From: Spartobacteria bacterium LR76
GTDB taxonomy: Bacteria > Verrucomicrobiota > Verrucomicrobiia > Chthoniobacterales > Terrimicrobiaceae
DNA length: 64,000 nt
NCBI GenBank assembly: GCA_003054655.1
Contig: QAYZ01000015.1
Location: forward strand, 620,001-684,000
Reading direction: 5' to 3'
Part shown: one piece after another, positions 53,210 through 62,190 of the stretch
Numbering within the stretch: the stretch's first letter is position 1
Layout: each line of letters begins with the position of its first letter
Notes under the pieces: model-generated
What the model was told of the DNA's origin: nothing
Database searches by the model: none
The model's input: the letters and a program-made list of their open reading frames with translations, nothing else
Program-made: the position numbers and the translations under genes

Positions 53210-56082
53210 GGGGCTTTCGGGTTGGAAATATTAGGATCAGGTGATACTGCCAGGGCGGAAACGCCGTCGGGGCCGAGTCCGGTGCCAATGACCTGCACGT
53301 CGTCGAGCACGCCGGTAAAGGCGAGGCCGGCGGAGGGCGTCCCGGAAAAACCAATGGATGGCATGATGTGCGTCCTTTGATAGGCAGGCTTTTCCGCAGC
53401 CACCTCGCCGAGATCGGCACCGTTGAGATAAGCCCGCACGCTTGAGAGGTCATAGACAAAGACGAGGTGATTCCACCCCGGCTGAAACGCGGCCTCCACG
53501 CGCCGCTCCAGCTTGACGCCGCCGCGTTCGAAGGCCAGGAGCGACTCCCTGCTGGAAAGGATTTCCAGGCGAAACGAACCGGCCTTGAGCGTGGACCAGC
53601 GGGATTTCTCCCCGCGCTCGGAGGCTTGCACCTCCACCCACAGGCTCGTGGTCTGCGCGCCGACGGGCGACGACTTGGAGCGGAAGCGGATCACGGAATC
53701 CCCACCCAACCGCAGAGCGCGACCGCGATGTCCGCTCTCCAGCCACTCCCAGTCGCCCACGATTCCGGGCTTGAAGAGTTCGTCGCGCTTCAGTCCTCCC
53801 GTCTCGATGCTGGCGCGGCCGGCCTGCTGGCTGATGCCGCGATCATTGAGACGCGTGCCAGCGCCCTCCTCCAGGTCAAGGCGGAACCACGGAATTTCGC
53901 TCCGGGGAACGAAGCCCGCGATCACGTGGTCGAGGGAGAGCGGGTTGAGGGTGGTCTCCGAGGAGGGGTTCACGAAGTCCTCGAAGGTTCCCCCCGTCGC
54001 CATCCACTGGGCGGCCACGAGCGGATCGGCACCGGGGCGCTCCACCCATACGGGCGGAGAGATGGCGACGCGGTCTTCCTTCAGCAGTGCCATGGCATAG
54101 AGAAGCATCGGACCGTCCTCCTCCAGGTGAAGCGGAATGGTGCGCTGCCATGGGCCAGTCTTGACGGGATAGTCAATATTGGCATCCGTCATGTCGGCGG
54201 TAAGGATCATGCTCAGGGTGGCGGGCCTGCCGCCGATCGAGACGGTGCGCGAGGCCCCGCGCCGGAGCTCCTCCAGATTTGCCGTCACGGCCTGAGAGGG
54301 ATCGCCTTTCACGTAGTTCAGCGTGAGCCAGGCATCCGGCGCGAGGTCGAGCCGGGCGACACGCGAGCGGGCCTCGCTGTTCACGGGACGGATGGAGAAT
54401 GTCGCGGACGACGCGTTCACGGTCTTTAGCGCGTCATTCAGACGGCCGGAGACTCCGTAGAAATCGCGGATGACGCCGCCCTCCACTGCCAGAGTGAGAG
54501 GGCGATCCTCCGATGCCTCGATGCGGATGAAGATATCGCGCAGCGGAAAGCTTCCCGCAGCCTCGGGTTCGCGAAACGCGCCAAGGCTCCGGGTGCCGTC
54601 ATTAAGGTTCACCTTGCGAATCGCGCTCGCGTTGCCGTCGATGGTGAGTGCGACCGTATCCAGCGTGCCGCCGGGCTGCACGGAGAGAGCGAGCTTTGGC
54701 TCCACGGCCATGCGAGCCAGATCGATGGCGTAGGGTACGGGGTACTGGATGAGATTGAACCGTAGGCGCGTGGGCGGCAGCGCAACATTCTGATAGAGAG
54801 GCTGCCATTCTCCGCCGGACTCGCGATAGTCGACAGAGACAACCGGCTGGACCGCCGGGATGACGCCGACCACGCCCGATGTATCCCAGCGCATCTCGAG
54901 CAGGCTCTCCCGATCAGCAGCGCCCCCGCTCATCGAGCGCAGAATGATCGCGCCCTGCGTATCGGACACACCCACCGGGTGCAGCGCGACCTGCGCACGC
55001 CACTCGAGATTCTTCCCGCGTGCCGGCAGACCCAGTACCTGAAAGAAAAACTGGTCACCCGCCATGCACTCGACCGGGTAGGACACTACGACCTTCGAGT
55101 CGGCAAGCGGGCTTTTCCCATCACCTGCCACGCCATGGAAGAAGCTCAGGATTTCATTATGCCCCCAGATGTTGCGGCTGGAGGGAATCTCCAGCGACTC
55201 CTGGGGATCGTTCCACGTCACGAGCACGAGCTGTCGATAGCCGAGGGAAATCCAGGTACGCAGCGAATCGACCAGAGTGCGAACTCCATGAAACGGCACA
55301 TGGATGAACTGTCCCGGGCGGTTCGAGCTATCGTATCCCGCTGCAATGGCGGGGACGTAAAGGAAGCCCCCGGCGGTCGGCCCGGCGAGGCTCTCGGTCA
55401 GCGCACGGGCCTGCACCTCCTCCGGAGCGCCATGCATCCAGCCCTCCGCGGCCCGCAGGCCCAGGTCAGCAATGCGAGCGGGGTCGAGATCGGGACTCGT
55501 CAGGCTGCGAATGGTCGGCGCGAGCACGATCTTGAACCCTTTTTCCTGGAGCTTCTTTTGCAGCGCCGCGACGTCGGAGGTGCTGGCAGATTCCCAGACG
55601 AAGTGAACTTGATAGCCATCCTTCGTATAGACATGCGGGTCATCGAGATGCTTTTGGTAAAAGTCGACAATCCGCTTTTCGGTTTCCTCAAATGTCTTCG
55701 GATTTGCGTAAAGCCACTGCGGAGAAATGTAAAACACCCGCCCGGTTTCCTGGCGCACCTTTCTCGCAGCTTCGAAAACATCCTCGGGGACGAAGGCGAG
55801 CATCTGAAAGCCGTTCACGCCGCTATCGAGAGCCTGCCGGATATCCTCCTCGTAGTCCTCCTGCAGCAGCACATGCTGCGAATCGAAGGGCCACGCATCG
55901 TGGTTGCCGCCGGAGTACGGATGCGCGTGCATGTGCCCGTGCGGAACCATCGGCATGTAGTGCGCCCAAAAAATCACCGGGGCCTCCGCGGCCCGGGATG
56001 GCGGAGGCAGGGAGCCAGCCTTTGCGGAATTGCCAGTCATGCCAGAGAGCAGGGCGATGAGAAGGGTGACCTTGCGTATCAT
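53206..56082 (-). CDS. Large secreted GH71-like protein with C-terminal LamG domain
   Basis: A 958-residue protein with a signal peptide (cleavage near AKA). Residues about 35-350 resemble the GH71/GH99-like TIM barrel: IFWAHYMPMVPHGHMH, the DIRQALDSGVNGFQMLAF helix, and LVLVTWNDPQESLEIP. The middle 350 residues are beta-rich and include a module with repeated strands. Residues about 740-940 are a LamG/ConA-like domain (FQPGWNHLVFVYD, VRAYLNG). The start at 56082 is preferred because the open frame upstream is not signal-like. It lies 16 bases after the pseudopilin gene in a minus-strand run. Confidence 0.75.
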   Translation of the reverse strand: MIRKVTLLIALLSGMTGNSAKAGSLPPPSRAAEAPVIFWAHYMPMVPHGHMHAHPYSGGNHDAWPFDSQHVLLQEDYEEDIRQALDSGVNGFQMLAFVPEDVFEAARKVRQETGRVFYISPQWLYANPKTFEETEKRIVDFYQKHLDDPHVYTKDGYQVHFVWESASTSDVAALQKKLQEKGFKIVLAPTIRSLTSPDLDPARIADLGLRAAEGWMHGAPEEVQARALTESLAGPTAGGFLYVPAIAAGYDSSNRPGQFIHVPFHGVRTLVDSLRTWISLGYRQLVLVTWNDPQESLEIPSSRNIWGHNEILSFFHGVAGDGKSPLADSKVVVSYPVECMAGDQFFFQVLGLPARGKNLEWRAQVALHPVGVSDTQGAIILRSMSGGAADRESLLEMRWDTSGVVGVIPAVQPVVSVDYRESGGEWQPLYQNVALPPTRLRFNLIQYPVPYAIDLARMAVEPKLALSVQPGGTLDTVALTIDGNASAIRKVNLNDGTRSLGAFREPEAAGSFPLRDIFIRIEASEDRPLTLAVEGGVIRDFYGVSGRLNDALKTVNASSATFSIRPVNSEARSRVARLDLAPDAWLTLNYVKGDPSQAVTANLEELRRGASRTVSIGGRPATLSMILTADMTDANIDYPVKTGPWQRTIPLHLEEDGPMLLYAMALLKEDRVAISPPVWVERPGADPLVAAQWMATGGTFEDFVNPSSETTLNPLSLDHVIAGFVPRSEIPWFRLDLEEGAGTRLNDRGISQQAGRASIETGGLKRDELFKPGIVGDWEWLESGHRGRALRLGGDSVIRFRSKSSPVGAQTTSLWVEVQASERGEKSRWSTLKAGSFRLEILSSRESLLAFERGGVKLERRVEAAFQPGWNHLVFVYDLSSVRAYLNGADLGEVAAEKPAYQRTHIMPSIGFSGTPSAGLAFTGVLDDVQVIGTGLGPDGVSALAVSPDPNISNPKAP

Positions 56083-56098
56083 AGGAACCAGACGGCGG

Positions 56099-56836
56099 CT
56101 ATTTCCAGGGATTCCAGACCAGGACGTTGTCCCCGGCATTGGCGACCTCCTCAGGCGAAAGCGCCTCGGCGTGGCCGTCGCAGAAGACCATATTGACTTT
56201 TCCGCCGCCAAAACTCGTCAATCCGGAGGATCGTGCAACCTTTGCCGGGCGGGCAGCGGGAGAGACGGTGTGCCGGAAGGCGACGTTGCCCGTGTTGCCC
56301 GCAGGCACCTTGCTGATGGCGATCATCCGGTCGGAATTCTGGAGCCAGATATCGCCCAGGAGGGGCACCCGGGACGGAGTGGCGAGGCTTGGCACGGTCT
56401 TGACCGGCGTGTCGCTCTGCAGCGCCACCTGGGGAATGATAAACTCATTCATGCCGTGACTGACAGCGCCTGCCCCCGCAGTATTAATGTCGCTCTGCGT
56501 AATCATCGGACACTGAAAGACAATCCCCGGAGTGGAGCGTGTGTTGGTGGTGGGAATCCCGAGATAGGGTGAGATGTCCTTTTGCCAGACGATCGGGTAC
56601 CAGACATTCCAGCCATAGGGAAAGCGACCATTATTGTCGGCGGCGAAAAGCATCACGGCCTTGGCCTGCGTGGAGAGATTCGCGGCGCACTTTGCCTGCT
56701 TCACCCTGGCCTGCACGCCGGACTGAACGCCGAAGATCAGGACCATCAGTACGCTCACGATGGCGATCGAAACGAGCATCTCGACAAGCGTGAAGCCTCT
56801 GAAAAACACTAAGTGACGATGGCGGATGGGGGGCAT
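56099..56836 (-). CDS. Pseudopilin-like secreted protein
   Basis: A 245-residue protein with the prepilin cleavage site RG-FTLVEML and Glu5, then a long hydrophobic helix. The C-terminal region keeps VNMVFCDGHAE, but the histidine that would make H-X9-DG is displaced by a 15-20 residue insertion, so this copy is divergent. It is the first gene of the minus-strand operon and is divergent from the LacI-type gene across 98 bases. It is probably under the operator at 56943-56957. Confidence 0.85.
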   Translation of the reverse strand: MPPIRHRHLVFFRGFTLVEMLVSIAIVSVLMVLIFGVQSGVQARVKQAKCAANLSTQAKAVMLFAADNNGRFPYGWNVWYPIVWQKDISPYLGIPTTNTRSTPGIVFQCPMITQSDINTAGAGAVSHGMNEFIIPQVALQSDTPVKTVPSLATPSRVPLLGDIWLQNSDRMIAISKVPAGNTGNVAFRHTVSPAARPAKVARSSGLTSFGGGKVNMVFCDGHAEALSPEEVANAGDNVLVWNPWK

Positions 56837-56942
56837 GATCCTTTGGGAAGCTCGCGCAGCTTTTCGCTAACACTATCAGTCGCGGTGCTGCGGTTCGCGT
56901 CCAAAGTTCATTTACATTTCACCGGCCTTCAAGCATGTTTGG

Positions 56943-56957
56943 ATCGAACCGTTCGAT
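56943..56957. promoter_or_regulatory. LacI-type operator, copy 2 (lacI start)
   Basis: ATCGAACCGTTCGAT, a perfect 15-bp palindrome around a central C. It overlaps the first codons of the regulator gene and lies about 107 bases upstream of the divergent pseudopilin gene, a position that could allow autorepression and control of both directions. Confidence 0.75.
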
Positions 56958-58056
56958 GAAGCAGAGAACCTCCCCCTCCATGGCTGAAATCGCGGCAGCG
57001 GCCGGCGTGGCAAAGTCCACGGTCTCGCTCGCGCTGCGCAACGATCCCCGGGTCGCGCCCGAGGCCGGCGAGCATATCCGGCGGGTGGCCGAGGGCATGG
57101 GATACCAGACCAATGCCCTGGTCGCACGGCTCATGGCGGAACTGCGCCGATCGCGGAAACAGAATCACGTCGCCACGCTGGCCATGATCAATGTCTCCAA
57201 GGTCAAGCGCATCGATCTCAAGGTGGCGGTGGTCGGTGATCGTCTCAAGGGCGCCCGCGAGCGAGCCGAGCTGCTCGGCTATACCGTGGATCACTTCTGG
57301 CTGCACGAACCCGACGTCACCCCGGAGAGGCTCGGGCGCATCCTTGTCGCACGCGGTGCTCTAGGCGTCATCATCTACGGGTCCCGCGGTGACATGGATA
57401 TCGAACGCTGCCAACCGGTCTGGTCGATCCTCCCGTCGGTGGTGATCGGGAATCACCCCAAGTCCACGGGACTGAACTTTGTCGCCAACGATCATTATGC
57501 CACCTCGCTGGAGGCGTGTCGGCGACTACGCGCGGCAGGCTACACACGCATAGGATTCATCCTGGACAAGTGGCTCGACACCCTGCTGGAGCAGAGATTC
57601 ACCTCCGGCTATCTGGCGGGAATAGACTATTCCCGCTCCGCCCCTCCCCCGCTTTATCTGGAAGACCCCGCCGAGGCCCCGCGCCCGCAGGGAAAGAAGC
57701 GCTTTTTTGACTGGGTGCGAAAGCACAGGCCCGACGCCTGCATCTGCCTTAATGATTTCATTCTCGACTGGATCGGCGAGCTCGACGTGAAGGTGCCGGA
57801 GGAAATGGGGGTCGCCCTGCTCGACCTGCCGGATGCGTTGCAGGGACGCGCCGCTGGGATGTATCAGGGTCCCGAGCGCGAGGGCATGAAGGCGGTTGAT
57901 TCGCTGGTCGGCCAGATTCATCGCCGGGAGTCGGGGCTGCCGCCATTCCAGACCGGGCTGCTCCTGGAAAGCGAGTGGATTCCGGGGCCGACGGTGCGGC
58001 ATATTGCACCGGAGTCCGCATCGCCGCATCGAAAGACGCGAACGAAGAAGATCTGA
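56956..58056 (+). CDS. LacI-family transcriptional regulator
   Basis: A 366-residue DNA-binding regulator if the ATG at 56956 is used; an ATG at 56935 would add seven residues. The N-terminal helix-turn-helix reads MAEIAAAAGVAKSTVSLALRNDP, followed by the hinge helix area NALVARLMAEL. The C-terminal ligand domain is of the periplasmic-binding-protein type (ARGALGVIIYGS, AACRRLRAAGYTRIGFI-like). The ligand is unknown. The start overlaps the palindromic operator, and another operator lies 15 bases after its stop, before the glycosidase operon. It probably represses the surrounding sugar locus. Confidence 0.92.
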   Translation: MKQRTSPSMAEIAAAAGVAKSTVSLALRNDPRVAPEAGEHIRRVAEGMGYQTNALVARLMAELRRSRKQNHVATLAMINVSKVKRIDLKVAVVGDRLKGARERAELLGYTVDHFWLHEPDVTPERLGRILVARGALGVIIYGSRGDMDIERCQPVWSILPSVVIGNHPKSTGLNFVANDHYATSLEACRRLRAAGYTRIGFILDKWLDTLLEQRFTSGYLAGIDYSRSAPPPLYLEDPAEAPRPQGKKRFFDWVRKHRPDACICLNDFILDWIGELDVKVPEEMGVALLDLPDALQGRAAGMYQGPEREGMKAVDSLVGQIHRRESGLPPFQTGLLLESEWIPGPTVRHIAPESASPHRKTRTKKI

Positions 58057-58070
58057 TTCCCCCCTCGGGA

Positions 58071-58085
58071 GTCGAACTGTTCGAT
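58071..58085. promoter_or_regulatory. LacI-type operator, copy 3
   Basis: GTCGAACTGTTCGAT, one mismatch at the outermost base from the other two copies. It lies between the regulator stop (58056) and the glycosidase start (58147), where it could block the plus-strand operon. Confidence 0.75.
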
Positions 58086-58146
58086 AGCGTGCCGGTTGAA
58101 TGCGCGGCGGTCCTGGCGAGAGATTGGGAGGCGTCTCTTCAGAACC

Positions 58147-60318
58147 ATGTCCGCCTCTTATCCGAACCCACTTAACGACGAGGTGTTTCTTTTCGGAGCA
58201 TCCTGCGCCCCTTACGCCAAAGGTCTCGACTGGCCGATGGAGGAGTGGGACCGCGACCTCGCCACCATGAAGCGCCTCAACTTCAACACCGTGCGAATCT
58301 TTGCCCCGTGGGATCGCATCGAGCCGGTGGAGGGGGAGTTCGATTTTCACAAACAAGACTACCTTTTCGACCTCGCCGACAAGCACGGCATCGGCGTGGT
58401 GCTGAATTTTGGCGGGCTCTTCTGGAATCTCTGCGGCCTCTATCCCCCAGCCTATCTGCTCAAGGATGCGCGCTGCCAGACGCTGATGAACACGCCGGAG
58501 GCGCCGACGCACTCCATCACGCCACAGCGCATCATCTGCTCGGATGATCCGGTTTTCCGCAGTCATGCGTTTCGTTTCCTCGAGCAGACCGTACGCCGCT
58601 ATGCCGGGCGCGAATCGCTCGTGGCCTGGATGATCTGGAACGAACCGCAATCGATGTTCTGCTACTGTCCGCACACCCAGGCGAAGTTCCGCCGCTGGCT
58701 GGAGTGCAAGTACGGCACAATCGAGAAGCTGAATGCGATCTGGAGCACGGAGTATCCGGTGACGCACACCTGCTGGGAGGATATCACCGCGCCCGCCTAT
58801 GCCTGCGGCCTGCCGATCTGGTTTGACTGGGTGAGGTTCAATCAATTCCGCCTTTACGACAGCATGTCTGAGATTACACGACTGGTGCGGCGGATCGATC
58901 CATCAGGGCGGCCCACCACGTCAAACTTTGTCTACCACATGGCGGCGACCGAGGGGCCGCTCTCCACGCCGCGCTATGGACTCGATATCGGTCGGGCGGG
59001 CGAGGCGCTGACGATGATGGGCGTATCGTGCTACACGGTCGAGCATCTCCACGATCTCGGCCCCGGTTATCTCACCGCGTACAAGCTCAGCCGACTGCGC
59101 AGCGCCTCCCAGGATGTGAACCGCCGCATGCTCGTCCTCGAGACGGGCGTCGGCCCCAACAAGCGCATGATCACCCGCGCGCAAAGGCTCATGAGCTTCT
59201 GGCATCTCATCGCGCACAATGCGAAGTCGATCATCCTGTGGAACTATCGCAGCCGTGCCGGGGATTCCCAGGTCGCGCTGTTTAACCTGATGAAATGGGA
59301 CGGCAGCCCGAGCAGCCGCGCCGAGTACATGGGGGAATTTTCCGGGATGCTACAGGCCAACGCCCGGCTGCTCAACACCGTGTACCCCGAGCGGCAGGCT
59401 GCGATCCTCACGCTGGAGGACCAGCAGATCCAGACCGAGGCGATCTGCGGCGACTACTATCCGTACACCTATGTGGAGGCGCACGACTCGCGGGTCGGCG
59501 CGTACAAGCTGCTCTGGGATATCCAGATCCCGGCGGACTGCATCGCGGAAAACAACCTCGATGAGCTGCCTATGTATAAGCTGCTCCTGATCCCGATGGC
59601 GGAGAATCTCTCGCAGGAGGTGGCCGACCGCATCCGGCAGTTTGTCGCCGATGGCGGCACGGTGATCGCGGAAAGCACCTTTGGCCTGCGCGATCAGGAT
59701 GGGCGGTTGCAATACCGGGCGCCAGGCTTCGGGCTGGACGAGGTCTTTGGCGGCTGGACGAGTGATCGGGAGGGCAAGGAAACCGCGCCGGTCATCCAAT
59801 GTCCGGACGGGCAGGCCAAGGTCTGCTTTTTCTGGAGTGAATTCGAGCTCGCGGGCGGGACGCCAGCAGCCCGGTACGCCGACGGCAAGGTCGCCGCGGT
59901 GCGGCATCGCTACGGCAAGGGGTCCACGCTGCTGGTCGGCACGGAGGTTTTCCGTCAATACCAGCGCGACCCGCAGCGGGCGATGACAAGGCTGCTCCAG
60001 GGCGAAATGCTCGCCTCCGGTGTACAGCCCACCGCCACCCTCACCGGTCAGGCGGAAGATGTGGAGGTTGCCCGGCTGAGCGGCCCCGGGGGCGTCCTGT
60101 ATCTCGTCATCAACCACGCCGAGGAGCGCCGCAGGTTCCGCCTGCGTCTCCGCGACGAAATCGCCGGATGCCGGCTGGTCGACCTGCAGACCGAGGAGGA
60201 GCGCGATCTCACCGAAGACCTCCAACTCGTAGGCAAGGAAGTGCTTGCGTTGCGCCTGGAGGCTGCCGAAACGAGGAAGCCCGCCTCGCACGCCATGGCG
60301 GGAGCCGGAGCGGCGTGA
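58147..60318 (+). CDS. GH42-type beta-galactosidase-like hydrolase
   Basis: A 723-residue cytoplasmic glycosidase without a signal peptide. The TIM barrel begins with a GASCAPYAKGLDWPMEEWDRDLATMKRLNFNTVRIF-like region. The acid/base is Glu166 in MIWNEPQ and the nucleophile Glu332 in LVLETGVG. A trimerisation-type domain follows near residue 420 (AILTLEDQQ), then a C-terminal beta domain. GH42 enzymes release terminal beta-galactose, but other specificities exist in this fold. The ATG at 58147 is preferred over an upstream TTG. It is the first gene of an operon with three catabolic enzymes. The stop overlaps the next start (GTGA). Confidence 0.87.
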   Translation: MSASYPNPLNDEVFLFGASCAPYAKGLDWPMEEWDRDLATMKRLNFNTVRIFAPWDRIEPVEGEFDFHKQDYLFDLADKHGIGVVLNFGGLFWNLCGLYPPAYLLKDARCQTLMNTPEAPTHSITPQRIICSDDPVFRSHAFRFLEQTVRRYAGRESLVAWMIWNEPQSMFCYCPHTQAKFRRWLECKYGTIEKLNAIWSTEYPVTHTCWEDITAPAYACGLPIWFDWVRFNQFRLYDSMSEITRLVRRIDPSGRPTTSNFVYHMAATEGPLSTPRYGLDIGRAGEALTMMGVSCYTVEHLHDLGPGYLTAYKLSRLRSASQDVNRRMLVLETGVGPNKRMITRAQRLMSFWHLIAHNAKSIILWNYRSRAGDSQVALFNLMKWDGSPSSRAEYMGEFSGMLQANARLLNTVYPERQAAILTLEDQQIQTEAICGDYYPYTYVEAHDSRVGAYKLLWDIQIPADCIAENNLDELPMYKLLLIPMAENLSQEVADRIRQFVADGGTVIAESTFGLRDQDGRLQYRAPGFGLDEVFGGWTSDREGKETAPVIQCPDGQAKVCFFWSEFELAGGTPAARYADGKVAAVRHRYGKGSTLLVGTEVFRQYQRDPQRAMTRLLQGEMLASGVQPTATLTGQAEDVEVARLSGPGGVLYLVINHAEERRRFRLRLRDEIAGCRLVDLQTEEERDLTEDLQLVGKEVLALRLEAAETRKPASHAMAGAGAA

Positions 60319-61019
60319 AAGCCCTGCCATCTCCCCGCATCACGTGGCTGACGCAGGGCGGATTCGTTTTTGAAGCAAACGGATTTCGCCTCGTGGTGGA
60401 CCCCTACATGAGCGACAGCCTCGCTGGAAAAGTCACGCGGCTGGTCGGGTTTCCGCTCGCACTTGAGGACCTGCGGCCAGACGTGGTGATCTGCACCCAC
60501 GATCACCTGGATCATCTCGATCCCGAGACGATCACCATGATCGCGAGGCGCTACCCCCGGTGCGCCTTCGGCGGGTCCGAGCGCGCACACCGGCACCTCG
60601 CGGAGTTGGGTATCGACTCACCCCTGCTCCTGGAAATCGGGCATCCGGTGACGCTCGGGCCATTCGGCATCACGCCCGTCTTTGCCCTCCATAGCGATCC
60701 CAGCGCGACAGGCCTCGTCATCGAGGCGGACGGGTGGAGGATTTACCTGACGGCGGATACCGAATACGACGACAGCCTTTTCTCGACCACGACGACCGCC
60801 CCCGACGCGCTCCTGATCTGCATCAATGGACGCCTCGGCAACATGAACTGGCAAGAGGCCGTCCAGGCGGCGCAACGCCTGGAGACTCCGGTCGCCCTGC
60901 CCATGCACTACGGATTATTTGCCGAGAATACCGAAGACCCGGCGCCCTTCATCGCCGCCTGCCGCGAGGCCGGCATCGCCTCGTATGAGATGCCGCTGGG
61001 CAAACCCTTTACGCTATGA
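60315..61019 (+). CDS. UlaG-like metal-dependent hydrolase (MBL fold)
   Basis: A 234-residue metallo-beta-lactamase-fold protein with the metal motif H62-x-H64-x-D66-H67 (THDHLDH), a further histidine in SDPSATG context and MHYGLF near the C-terminus. This pattern is shared with UlaG, the ascorbate-6-phosphate lactonase. A lactonase role for a sugar-acid intermediate would fit the operon. It starts with GTG inside the glycosidase stop and overlaps the next gene by four bases. Confidence 0.8.
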   Translation: MKALPSPRITWLTQGGFVFEANGFRLVVDPYMSDSLAGKVTRLVGFPLALEDLRPDVVICTHDHLDHLDPETITMIARRYPRCAFGGSERAHRHLAELGIDSPLLLEIGHPVTLGPFGITPVFALHSDPSATGLVIEADGWRIYLTADTEYDDSLFSTTTTAPDALLICINGRLGNMNWQEAVQAAQRLETPVALPMHYGLFAENTEDPAPFIAACREAGIASYEMPLGKPFTL

Positions 61020-62188
61020 AACTCCGCCGACTCTCCACCCACGTCTGTGACGCCTACCGGACGAACTGGGTCTTTGTAAAAATCGAAACCGACGAGGGCA
61101 TTCACGGCTGGGGCGAGGCCACGCTGGAGTACCGCGAGCACGCCATGGTGGCGGCCTTGCAGGAGCTGGAGCGCGGATTGCAGGGGCGCGACCTGACCGC
61201 GATCGAAAGCTGGTGGCAGGACGCCTATCGCGATGCCTACTGGCGGGGCGGCCCGGTGCTGACCAGCGCGCTCTCGGCCATCGAGATGGCGCTCTGGGAC
61301 ATCAAGGGAAAGAGCCTCGGCGTGCCGGTATATCAGCTCCTCGGCGGAGCCGTGCGGCAGAGCGTGCCGTGCTATGCCAATGCGTGGTTCGCCAGCGCGA
61401 GGGAGCCGGGGGAGTTTGCCGAGAAAGCCGTCGCCGCCGTGGAGATGGGCTACAAGGCGCTCAAGTGGGACCCATTCGGCGCGGCCTTTCGCCATCTCTC
61501 CAGCGCTGAACTGAAAAAAGCGCTGACTGTCATCGATGCTGTCTCGCGAGCCGTGGACAAGCAGGCGGAGCTCATGATCGAAGGGCATGGCCGCTTTGAG
61601 CTGCCCACCGCCCGCCGCATCGCCAAGGCCCTTGAGGACTTCGACATCTTCTGGCTCGAGGAGCCGCTCATTCCCGGCAACCTCGAGAACTACGCGCGAC
61701 TGCGCTCCGGCACCTCCACGCCCATCTCGCTGGGCGAGCGGCTTTATACAAAGTGGGACTTCCGAGAGGTCTTCGAAAAAGGGTGTGCGGATTTCCTCCA
61801 GCCCGACGTCTCTCACGCCGGTGGCATCTGGGAGTTGCGCAAGATCGCAGCCATGGCGGAGACATGGCAGATGGCCTTCTGTCCGCACAATCCCTCCGGT
61901 CCCGTGGCGAATGCCGCCACCCTGCAACTCGCGGCCTGCACGCCAAACTTCCTCTATCTGGAAACGATGGCCACCGATGTGCCCTGGCGCAAGGATGTCG
62001 CGACGGAGCACTGCCACTTCTCCGCAGGAGAAATGACGATCTCCTCCGCGCCCGGCCTCGGAGTGGAAATCCACGAAGACGCCATCGCGCGGCATCCCTA
62101 TCAGGTCCATGATCTGCGCCACTACACAGGCCGCCTCACCGACATTCGCCCCGATACGGCAACCGCGACCTTTGGCGCTGTGAGTTAG
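61016..62188 (+). CDS. Enolase-superfamily sugar-acid dehydratase (mandelate racemase type)
   Basis: A 390-residue enzyme of the D-galactonate/D-mannonate dehydratase-like group. The expected metal ligands are Glu189, Glu215 and Glu241 (26 residues apart), and the base/acid pair is His191 and His291. The motifs are MIEGHGRF, WLEEPL, LGERLY, SHAGGI, CPHNPSGP and YLETM. In galactonate dehydratase the first ligand is Asp; here it is Glu. The reaction is dehydration of an acid sugar to a 2-keto-3-deoxy product. Coupled to both neighbours. Confidence 0.87.
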   Translation: MKLRRLSTHVCDAYRTNWVFVKIETDEGIHGWGEATLEYREHAMVAALQELERGLQGRDLTAIESWWQDAYRDAYWRGGPVLTSALSAIEMALWDIKGKSLGVPVYQLLGGAVRQSVPCYANAWFASAREPGEFAEKAVAAVEMGYKALKWDPFGAAFRHLSSAELKKALTVIDAVSRAVDKQAELMIEGHGRFELPTARRIAKALEDFDIFWLEEPLIPGNLENYARLRSGTSTPISLGERLYTKWDFREVFEKGCADFLQPDVSHAGGIWELRKIAAMAETWQMAFCPHNPSGPVANAATLQLAACTPNFLYLETMATDVPWRKDVATEHCHFSAGEMTISSAPGLGVEIHEDAIARHPYQVHDLRHYTGRLTDIRPDTATATFGAVS

Positions 62189-62190
62189 CT

